A stretch of DNA of 64,000 nt from the NCBI RefSeq assembly GCF_000755245.1, contig NZ_BBMP01000011.1, positions 62,001 through 126,000 of the forward strand, written 5' to 3'. The notes beneath the pieces are model-generated. The model worked only from the letters and a program-made list of their open reading frames with translations, ran no database searches and was not told where the DNA came from. This document shows positions 9,223 to 16,095 of this stretch, in pieces. The position numbers were made by a program, and so were the translations under genes. The first letter of the stretch is position 1; every line of letters starts with the position of its first letter. Source of the DNA: Halococcus sediminicola (lineage in GTDB: Archaea; Halobacteriota; Halobacteria; Halobacteriales; Halococcaceae).

Positions 9223-10740
9223 TCAAAAATCGTTGGCCAACTCCCGCGTTCGCTCGCGTCCGGTCGTGGCCTCGCGCATCTCCTGAATCCCGGCCCTGTT
9301 CAGGTCGACCATCAGCCCCTCGTCGGTGTGCGTCTTGTCGATGATCCGCATCGATTCGAGCGTGGTCGCTACTGCCGTGACGTCGTCGGTACTCGAACTT
9401 CCCAGCCGTGTGAGAATCGTACTGTGACCGACTGGCCCGTTCTCGTCGACGAGCGTGGCGATGATGCCCTTTGCGTACTCCGCGGATGCGCGCGAGTGTT
9501 CTTCCGCTCTCCAAATCTCGTGACGGATGACTGCGCCGTCGAGCAGGTCGGCGTACGTCTCGTCGTTTGTTCCCGTTTCGGCACACACGGAATCGGTGGG
9601 TTCGTCCGCTCCGTCAGTTTCCTGAGAGGGCGTGTCGGCTCCCGGTGTGTCCCGGCTGGCGTCGCGTTGGCGCTCGGTCCGTGTCGTATCCGCACCGTCA
9701 TCGCTCCCCAAATCGGTCGCCACACCGTCCGTGTGAGTCAATGCACGGGTGAACTGGGTTGCCATGTCGCTCAGGTCTCTGGCACGGTCGAGTTCGGCTT
9801 CGAGTTCGGCGATCCGTTCGTTTTTCCGTTCGAGTTTCCCTTCGAGACGTGCGAGGCGGTCTTCGCGCTCGCGCGTGCGCTCCGATATCCCCTGGAGGTC
9901 GTCGAGCAGTCCGTCGCCGATGCTCTTGAGGTCGGGCCGTTCGACGCCGCCGAGACCCGGCGTTGCGCCGGCGTCGAAGGTCTCCTTGCGGCGAACCTGC
10001 ACCCGTCGGCGGGAGCCATCCCAATCGGTGACGAGAATCGCCTCGCCGTCGTCGAGGCTCTGTACTGCCGTGGCCGCATCCCCGTCGAGCACGCGCCGCA
10101 CGACCGAGGTGTCGTTGTCCCACGTCAGCCGGTGCCAGCAGAGCCAGTCACACTGGGTGATGACGTCCTTTTTGACGTTCGCCGGCCGCTGGGAGATGCC
10201 ACAGAACCCGAGGCCGCGCTTGCGGCCGCGTTTGGCCACGCGGATGAGCATCTCCCCCGCGCTGTCGAGACCGCCGGATTCGGGGATGAACTCGTGGACC
10301 TCCTCGACCAGTAGCAAAAAGGGCCGACGCGCCTCCTGTTCGCGGGTGAACAGCGCCTCGACGGTCGCCCGGACGAGGTCGTGGCCCTCCTCGTCGAGAC
10401 AGGCGGACACGTCGAGGATCACCGGCACACCCCCCTCAAGCGCGAGTTCGGCGAGTTTGTCGGCGTGTTCGGTGCCGATTTGGACGTCACACTCTTCGCC
10501 CGCACCCGCATGGAGGACTTCGTACTGTTCTTTGAGTCCGTAGTACTCGCCGTCGGTATCGACGATGAGAAGTGGATGGCCGTCCGCCAGCAACTCCTCG
10601 GCGATGACGCTCGCGGTGTTCGATTTCCCGCCGCCGCTCTTGCCGGTCACGAACCCGCGTCCGGTCAGTAGTTCGACGGTCGGAATGGAGACGATACCGT
10701 CGGCGTCGAGCGTGACCGTCCGTTGGTCCTCACGCGACAT
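9223..10740 (-). CDS. HerA/DUF87-like ATPase with C-terminal winged-helix region
   Basis: A 505-residue FtsK/HerA superfamily ATPase. Walker A is GKSGGGKS (residues 33-40), Walker B is LLLVEEVHEF (142-151), and SQRPANVKKDVITQ is the usual conserved segment after Walker B. Residues of about 290-330 are a predicted coiled coil, followed by an acidic low-complexity linker. The last 90 residues look like a winged helix (GHSTILTRLGSSSTDDVTAV). HerA proteins are hexameric DNA pumps that partner NurA in end resection, and related ATPases occur in defence systems. No nurA lies nearby, so the role is open. The gene is convergent with lutBA. Confidence 0.85.
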   Translation of the reverse strand: MSREDQRTVTLDADGIVSIPTVELLTGRGFVTGKSGGGKSNTASVIAEELLADGHPLLIVDTDGEYYGLKEQYEVLHAGAGEECDVQIGTEHADKLAELALEGGVPVILDVSACLDEEGHDLVRATVEALFTREQEARRPFLLLVEEVHEFIPESGGLDSAGEMLIRVAKRGRKRGLGFCGISQRPANVKKDVITQCDWLCWHRLTWDNDTSVVRRVLDGDAATAVQSLDDGEAILVTDWDGSRRRVQVRRKETFDAGATPGLGGVERPDLKSIGDGLLDDLQGISERTREREDRLARLEGKLERKNERIAELEAELDRARDLSDMATQFTRALTHTDGVATDLGSDDGADTTRTERQRDASRDTPGADTPSQETDGADEPTDSVCAETGTNDETYADLLDGAVIRHEIWRAEEHSRASAEYAKGIIATLVDENGPVGHSTILTRLGSSSTDDVTAVATTLESMRIIDKTHTDEGLMVDLNRAGIQEMREATTGRERTRELANDF

Positions 10741-10743
10741 CGG

Positions 10744-10824
10744 TCAGCCCTCTAACTCGTAGCCGGCCGAACCTGCCGGGTCGCGTTTCGTGCGGTGTCC
10801 AGAGACCCATGAGTTACTCCTCAC
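10744..10824 (-). CDS. Possible 26-residue ORF upstream of the HerA-like gene
   Basis: A GTG-started frame of 27 codons ends three bases before the HerA-like start codon. Its C-terminal half (TKRDPAGSAGYELEG) has the acidic, Gly-rich style of haloarchaeal proteins. Against it, no TATA element is well placed, the codon third positions are only moderately GC-rich, and no family is recognised. The tight spacing is the only real support. It may be a short upstream gene, a leader peptide or chance. Confidence 0.25.
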   Translation of the reverse strand: MRSNSWVSGHRTKRDPAGSAGYELEG

Positions 10825-11035
10825 TGCACCCGGCGCCCACAAAAACCCCGCGTGAGAAATCGTCGTTTCGACGATCGAAATCGCCGTTGAAGCGGCTGAG
10901 TCAGCATCCACGACCAGTGTTCGATTCCGAGCAATAACCGCCGACGTTTCCCCACCCCACTTTCTTCACTCGCGGAGAGTCCGGTGGTTTGAGACAAACG
11001 AAACTATTATCCCAATACGATGTATTTATCCATTG

Positions 11036-11911
11036 ATGATAGATCGGCGGAAGTATTTAGCGGTGGTTGGTGCTGCAACAAGCCTCGGTCTGGCCGGCTG
11101 TAGCGGCGAGTCGGGCGGCAACAACAGCAGCGGCGGAAACGGTAGCGCTGGCGGAACGAGCGGTAGCGACGATGCCAACGCCACCGACGGCAAGACTAGC
11201 GAAAGCACGGGTACTGTAGCGACGGAAAGTGCGACCGGAGCTACAACAATGGAAACTGACGGTTCGATGAAAACGACAACTGCTGGAGGAACAGAGATGA
11301 GTGAAGCAGAAACACTCACACCCTCTGGCGGTGGTGGAGCAGGCAACACCAACGTCACGAATAGCGAACTCGTTGTTGATGAAGGACAGTACGGAACAGA
11401 TATTTACATGACTGGTCTAGTCGAGAATACCGGAAATAGTGTTCTTCGACTTCCCGAAGCAAGGGTGTCCTTCTATGATAGCGAAGATTCGATTCTCAGC
11501 AGCACGACAACGAGTATTGCATTCCTCAAGTCGGGAACACAGTGGGAAGTCCACGAACTATACTTCGACGAAGACAAACCAGAACGTGGCGAGATCGAGA
11601 TCACGAGTGCCGATACGTTCCAGACCGAACTCGGGATCCCGGATTCGCTCAAGGTGGCGGAGGAGAACTTGAATACTGGAGAGGAGCCAACGCTCTCAAT
11701 TCGTATCGAAAATACGTCGAACAGTGCAGTTTCGCCCTCGGTGTTCTGCGTTTTCTACGATGACGATGGCATTGCGTTGGGTGACGGGCTCGACAGTCTC
11801 GATCAACTCCCAGCGGGCGAATCGTGGCAAACTTCGCTCGAATATCTTGCGTACAGTACGCAGGACGCGACTCGCATCTCGGATTACGACCTCTATGCGA
11901 ACACACTATAG
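11036..11911 (+). CDS. Tat lipoprotein with FxLYD-like domain
   Basis: A 291-residue secreted lipoprotein. It begins MIDRRKYLAVVGAATSLGLAGC, with an arginine pair and lipobox LAGC, so it is probably exported folded by Tat and lipid-anchored at Cys22. A Gly/Ser/Thr-rich linker (about 25-105) follows, then two beta-rich repeats of the FxLYD type (VTNSELVVDE...GLVENTGNSVL and LSIRIENTSNSAVSPSVFCV), usual in extracellular adhesion or sensing proteins. ATG at 11036 is preferred to TTG at 11033; ACTATTAT at 11003-11010 can serve as TATA box. Codon use is more AT-rich than the neighbours, hinting at later acquisition. Confidence 0.75.
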   Translation: MIDRRKYLAVVGAATSLGLAGCSGESGGNNSSGGNGSAGGTSGSDDANATDGKTSESTGTVATESATGATTMETDGSMKTTTAGGTEMSEAETLTPSGGGGAGNTNVTNSELVVDEGQYGTDIYMTGLVENTGNSVLRLPEARVSFYDSEDSILSSTTTSIAFLKSGTQWEVHELYFDEDKPERGEIEITSADTFQTELGIPDSLKVAEENLNTGEEPTLSIRIENTSNSAVSPSVFCVFYDDDGIALGDGLDSLDQLPAGESWQTSLEYLAYSTQDATRISDYDLYANTL

Positions 11912-12624
11912 GAGATACGGCAAAAACACACCGGGCAGCATAACGGACGAGGTGTGAGATTAGCGGCAATTAGCAATTTCGGCGTGTCTCACGAACTGTA
12001 TTAGCAATTGGATGTGACAATTCCATCACCAATACTTCGTGGAGGATCCAGCGTCACGGCGGTGTCTCTCGCGTCTTCGCGTTTCGAATCCATCAGAGGC
12101 CTGAAAATCTACGAAGTAGTGCTCGGGATGAACTTGGAACTAGGGTTCAAGTGCCCGCGTTTGGACGAGAAAAACGGACGATGGCCAAGAAGGCCACCTG
12201 TGCGGTCATTCGACTGCGCAAGTGCCGCGAAGAAAACGGACTCCCCGGGACCGATTCGGAGAACGGCGAGTGTCTCGAACTCCACGGTGGCCGATCGGAG
12301 ACGATCGAAGGATTCCCTAGCCGGGTTCGGATCAGTAGGGTAGATACCATCGTAACCCTTATACTGACCGAATATTTAGTCAAAGGTGGAGCCAATCACT
12401 ACTCGGCTCCGCTATCGGGGGACTACCGCCCATCCACTGCGTGGCATCACTCGCACCGGATCGAACTGGTTAACAGCCTTCCCCCGTCGGCCCATTCTCT
12501 TGTAGCCGTCCCGAAGATACCACGATCGATAGATAGCAGTTGCTCTGCCATGTTTCAGTCGAACGAGACCGCGACCGATGCTGTCGAGTTGATCGATAAT
12601 GGTCGTGAATTACTCTCCGTGTAG
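11912..12624. other. 0.7-kb stretch without a convincing gene
   Basis: No reading frame here has haloarchaeal character. The longest (12151-12624, plus strand) is low in acidic residues and resembles no family. Its last 24 codons from ATG 12550 do look protein-like and acidic, and end exactly where tetR (minus strand) ends, so they could be a small gene or gene remnant. The clear signal in the stretch is a TATA-operator pair at 12358-12381. With the AT-richer lipoprotein gene before it, the stretch may be degraded or imported DNA. Confidence 0.4.
12358..12381 (+). promoter_or_regulatory. Orphan promoter-operator resembling the tetR (19424) site
   Basis: CTTATACTG (12358-12366) looks like a TATA box and is followed directly by GACCGAATATTTAGTC (12366-12381), inside the palindrome TGAC..AATATT..GTCA. 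The 16-mer differs at only two positions from the reverse complement of the site before the TetR gene that starts at 19424. Transcription from it would run rightward toward the 3' end of the tetR gene at 12625-13248. Confidence 0.45.
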
Positions 12625-13248
12625 TTACTCGGATTCGGGTTCGTCTCGAGCGGCGGCGTTGGTGAGTCCCGTCGCGATGGTCTCGATCATCATGTCGCGG
12701 ACCACCGGGTAGAGGTCCGCACCGATTTCGTCCTCGTGGAAGGCGAGAACGGCGACCGAGTCGATGGTGGCGGCGAGAACCTCCGGGTCGCCCTCCCGAA
12801 TCATCCCGGCCTTCTGCCACTCCCTGATGTAGGGCATGACGTAGCCGAGTTCGCGCGTGCGCTGTTCGATGAACTCCTCGTCGGAATACAGATGGAGCAA
12901 CTGCTCCACTTCGTTACCGGCGAGCAGTCGTTCGATTATCGGGTTCGTCTCCAGTTCCTCGAAGACGATGTGGAGGTACTCGACGATCGCCCGTTCGGGG
13001 TCGGAGTGCTCTTCGAGCGGTGTGACGGCGCGCTCGTAGAACTGCTTGCCCTCGCGTTCGAGGATTTCGAGGTAGAGCTCCTCCTTCGAGTCGAAGAACT
13101 GGTAGAACGTGCTCGGTGCGATGTTCACGGGGTCGGTGAGATCGGTCATCGTCGTCTTCTGCAGCCCGTAGCGCGCGAAGAGTTTCCGGCCCTCGTCGAG
13201 CAGTTCCTGTCGAATGTATCGTCGTTTTTCGTCGCTGAATCCTTTCAT
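12625..13248 (-). CDS. TetR/AcrR family regulator of the ABC-2 exporter
   Basis: A 207-residue TetR-family repressor. The N-terminal helix-turn-helix is clear (TTMTDLTDPVNIAPSTFYQF near residues 32-51, then DSKEELYLEILEREG), and an all-helical ligand-binding part follows. It is the last gene of a four-gene minus-strand unit (ATPase, two permeases, regulator) and probably represses it until a transported compound binds. Its likely operator is the ATTCAT..ATGAAT palindrome at 15961-15978. The ligand is unknown. Confidence 0.9.
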   Translation of the reverse strand: MKGFSDEKRRYIRQELLDEGRKLFARYGLQKTTMTDLTDPVNIAPSTFYQFFDSKEELYLEILEREGKQFYERAVTPLEEHSDPERAIVEYLHIVFEELETNPIIERLLAGNEVEQLLHLYSDEEFIEQRTRELGYVMPYIREWQKAGMIREGDPEVLAATIDSVAVLAFHEDEIGADLYPVVRDMMIETIATGLTNAAARDEPESE

Positions 13249-13309
13249 GATGCTGGTTGATCGGGTGTCGTGTTCGAGTTGGTCTCGAAGACCGGGCGGT
13301 TCGTCCGGG

Positions 13310-14101
13310 TCACTGGATGTCCATTCGGGTGAAACGAAATTGGCTCACGGCCACCAACACGACGGCGACGGCGAGCAGGATGGCCCCACCGGCGATGTCG
13401 TAGGTCCCCTCGACAAGGATTTCGTTCGGGTCGATGTACGCCATCGGGGCGAGGTTGCCGAGCCACTCGACGTCCGTCGAGACGACGAGCGACTGGAGCA
13501 TGAACAGCGCGAACAGCACGCCGAGCGCCGCGTTCTGGGCGGTGTCCTTGTCGGCGAGATACACCGACAGCACGAGTCCGATGGCCCCACAGCAAAACAG
13601 GTAGGGAATCGACAGTCCGTGCAACACCGCGAGGTCGGTGAGCGACACCGATTCGCCGACCATCGCCGCGCCGAGATAGACCACGCTCGGCACGACGAGG
13701 TTGGCGACGACGATGGGCACCAGTAGTGAGAGAAACTTCTCGAAGAGCACGCTGGTCCGCGAGACAGGTGCGGCGAGCAGCGTGTCCATCTCGTTGGTCT
13801 CGATATCGCCCGCGATCGAGCCGGCCGCGCTGTAGGCGAGATAGATGCCGAAAAACAGCAGCCAGAAGAGGGTGTAGAACTCGCTGGCCAGTAACCCTTC
13901 GATGCTGCCGAGGCTCTCGAAGCCGAAAGCCTCGACGAATACTGGAGGGAGTTCCTCGCTGAGCGATTCGAACTCGCCACCGGCGACGATCTGTGGGCCG
14001 AGCGCGAGGAAAGCGATCGCCATCACCGAGAACGCGGCGCTGATACCGAACGCGCCCCGCACGCGGTCGTTGCCCTCGTAGCGGAGCACTTCGAGCGCCA
14101 T
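13310..14101 (-). CDS. ABC-2 type exporter permease, second copy
   Basis: A 263-residue integral membrane protein of the ABC-2 permease type, with about six hydrophobic helices. It is paralogous to the preceding permease: both begin with a short (V/L)(A/L)RYEG segment and share GDIET(N/G)xMDTLLAAPVSR and near-identical C-terminal helices. Its start overlaps the stop of the upstream permease by one base, so translation is coupled. The two probably form a heterodimeric channel driven by the ATPase encoded upstream, exporting a drug, lipid or other compound. The substrate is not predictable. Confidence 0.85.
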   Translation of the reverse strand: MALEVLRYEGNDRVRGAFGISAAFSVMAIAFLALGPQIVAGGEFESLSEELPPVFVEAFGFESLGSIEGLLASEFYTLFWLLFFGIYLAYSAAGSIAGDIETNEMDTLLAAPVSRTSVLFEKFLSLLVPIVVANLVVPSVVYLGAAMVGESVSLTDLAVLHGLSIPYLFCCGAIGLVLSVYLADKDTAQNAALGVLFALFMLQSLVVSTDVEWLGNLAPMAYIDPNEILVEGTYDIAGGAILLAVAVVLVAVSQFRFTRMDIQ

Positions 14102-14883
14102 CAGATGTCCATCCCCCTGAAGCGCAACTGGCTCGCGAGCACCAACACGAGGGCGGCCGCGAGCAGAATCCCCGCGCCCGCGATGTCGTAGCTCCCGTCG
14201 ACGAGGATTTCCGTCGGGTCGAAGTAGTTCATCGGGGTCAACACGCCGAGGTCCTCGTAGTCCGTGCCGACGAACACCGTCTCGACGAGGAAGGCGACGA
14301 CGAGCACGCCGATGGCCCCACGCTGGGCGAGGCTCTCGCTCCCGAGAAACACCGAGAAGGCGAGCCCGACGGCCGCACAGAAGAGGAGATACGGCACGGC
14401 GAGTGCGTGGAGCGCGACGAGATTCGCAACGCTAATCGGCTCGTTGATGACGCCCGCAGCGACGTAGATCACCGCCGGAGTGATAGCGTTGACCGCGAGG
14501 ATCGGTACGAGCAACGAAAAGAACTCCTCGACGATGATCGTGCCCCGCGAGACGGGCGCGGCGAGCAGCGTGTCCATCCGCCCGGTCTCGATATCGCCGG
14601 CGACCATCGAAGCCGCGTTGTACGCGAGGTAGAGGCCGAGCACGAGCAGCCAGCCGATCTGGTAGAGTTCGACCGCGAGGATACCCGCGAGCGAATCCAT
14701 CGCCTCCAATCCAAGTCCCTCGGTGAGCTGTTCGGGGTAGGCACTGAGGAGGCTCGTGATGTCGAAATCCGCCAGCGAGGGAGCCAGCGCGACGAACATC
14801 GCGCCGTAAAAGCCCGCCGCGGCCGCGATGGTGACACCGAGCACGAGGCGGCGCTCACCTTCGTACCGTGCGACCTCAAACAT
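14101..14883 (-). CDS. ABC-2 type exporter permease, first copy
   Basis: A 260-residue ABC-2 permease with about six membrane helices, paralogous to the following permease. ATG at 14883 (MFEVARYEGERRLVLG) is chosen over the upstream ATG at 14955 because it aligns with the paralogue and the extra 24 residues are Cys/Arg/Pro-rich and lie over the ATPase gene. The start overlaps the ATPase stop by eight bases. The conserved cytoplasmic motif GDIETGRMDTLLAAPVSRG is present. Confidence 0.87.
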   Translation of the reverse strand: MFEVARYEGERRLVLGVTIAAAAGFYGAMFVALAPSLADFDITSLLSAYPEQLTEGLGLEAMDSLAGILAVELYQIGWLLVLGLYLAYNAASMVAGDIETGRMDTLLAAPVSRGTIIVEEFFSLLVPILAVNAITPAVIYVAAGVINEPISVANLVALHALAVPYLLFCAAVGLAFSVFLGSESLAQRGAIGVLVVAFLVETVFVGTDYEDLGVLTPMNYFDPTEILVDGSYDIAGAGILLAAALVLVLASQLRFRGMDI

Positions 14884-15937
14884 CGACGAGTCTCCCGGAT
14901 TCGGGTTCCTCGTCGGGTTCGACCTCGCCGTAAAAGCGCATGAACACGTCTTCAAGCGGGGCGTCCGAGATATCGAGGTCGAGCACGTCGTACTTGACGA
15001 GGTGTTCGAGCAGTTCGTTGTAATCGCCCGTGAAGGTGAAACTCACGCTCGTGTCCTCGCGGTCGCTTGAGAAGGCGTCATCGTCGTCGGAGCGGTCGCC
15101 ACCGCCGGACCGCTCCGCGGCCCGGCGAGAATCGCGCTCGCTTCGTTCGCGCTCACCCCCATCGGCTGCGGCCTGCCGTGACGGCTGCTCGTCGCCGGTG
15201 ATGGAGAGGTCGTGTGCGCCCTCGATGGCGAACTCGCCTGCTTCGACAGGACCGGCGATACGCACCGAGACGCGCTTGCCACCCCGATCGAGCAGCGTCT
15301 CGACGTCTTCGAGTTCGACGAGGTGGCCGTTCCGAATGACGCCCACCCGGTCGCAGATCTTCTGGACCTCGCTCAGGATATGCGAGGAGAAAAAGAACGT
15401 CTTCCCCTTGGCCTGTTCGTCGCGGATGAACTCGTAAAACCGCTCCTGCATCAGCGGGTCCAGCCCCGAGGTCGGCTCGTCCATGATGACCAGATCGGGG
15501 TCATGCATGAACGCGAGGACGATGGCGAGTTTGCGCTTGTTTCCCGTCGAATACTCGCCGATCGCCCGCTCCATCGGCGGGTCGAACAGTTCGAGCAGCT
15601 CCTCGCTGCGCGTATCACCTTTGAGCGAGGCCTGATAGCGCAGAAATCGCTCGCCAGTGACGCTCTCGTCGAAGCCCATCTCGGCGGGGATGTATCCCAG
15701 ATGGCGTTTGGCCTCGATCATCGCGTCCCGGTCGGTGACGTCGTAACCCAACACCGTGGCACTCCCGCTCGTCGGGGACTGAAAGCCCATCAGCGTGCGG
15801 ATGGTGGTCGACTTGCCCGCACCGTTCGGTCCCAAATATCCGAAGACCTCGCCCTCGCGCACCGCAAAAGAGAGGTTCTCGTTGGCGCGGACCTCGCCGT
15901 AGTGTTTGGTCAGCCCGTCCGTTTCTATTGCAGCCAT
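14876..15937 (-). CDS. ABC transporter ATP-binding protein of an ABC-2 exporter
   Basis: A 353-residue ATPase of the CcmA/drug-exporter class. Walker A is GPNGAGKSTT (about residues 38-47), the signature is EYSTGNKRKLAIV (the usual LSGGQ is STGNK), Walker B is LVIMDEPTSGLDP and the H-loop is FFFSSHILSE. After about residue 225 a long hydrophilic insert rich in Arg, Asp and Ser (GGDRSDDDDAFSSDRED) precedes a conserved end, VLDLDISDAPLEDVFMRFYG. It energises the two permeases encoded downstream, and it is the first gene of that operon. The insert length is unusual, as typical members are about 300 residues. Confidence 0.92.
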   Translation of the reverse strand: MAAIETDGLTKHYGEVRANENLSFAVREGEVFGYLGPNGAGKSTTIRTLMGFQSPTSGSATVLGYDVTDRDAMIEAKRHLGYIPAEMGFDESVTGERFLRYQASLKGDTRSEELLELFDPPMERAIGEYSTGNKRKLAIVLAFMHDPDLVIMDEPTSGLDPLMQERFYEFIRDEQAKGKTFFFSSHILSEVQKICDRVGVIRNGHLVELEDVETLLDRGGKRVSVRIAGPVEAGEFAIEGAHDLSITGDEQPSRQAAADGGERERSERDSRRAAERSGGGDRSDDDDAFSSDREDTSVSFTFTGDYNELLEHLVKYDVLDLDISDAPLEDVFMRFYGEVEPDEEPESGRLVDV

Positions 15938-16095
15938 GGCTTGTCGCTACCGTCCCTACGATTCATGAGTATATGAATTTTCGTCCGTTTTATTTTTGGA
16001 AACATTGAATACGAGTCATTGTCTATTGCCATGTGACGATGCGTGCCGCTCGGGACCGACTCGGTGTCCCTGCCGGTTCGCCGCGCCACCAGATC
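15938..16095. promoter_or_regulatory. Divergent promoter with palindrome ATTCATGAGTATATGAAT
   Basis: This region separates the ABC operon (minus) from the CARDB gene (plus). A palindrome with perfect 6-bp arms, ATTCAT at 15961-15966 and ATGAAT at 15973-15978, lies 24 bases before the ATPase start codon and overlaps AT-rich TATA-like sequence. It is the best candidate operator for the TetR protein encoded at 12625-13248. TTTTATTTTT (about 15988-15997) could be the TATA box of the CARDB gene, which would leave that mRNA with a leader of some 75 bases if ATG 16096 is used. Confidence 0.45.

Noticed and set aside
12151-12549. 157-codon plus-strand frame (upstream part) as a gene
   Set aside because: Composition is basic and Ser/Arg-rich, no family is recognised, and it spans a promoter-operator. 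Only its last 24 codons look protein-like.
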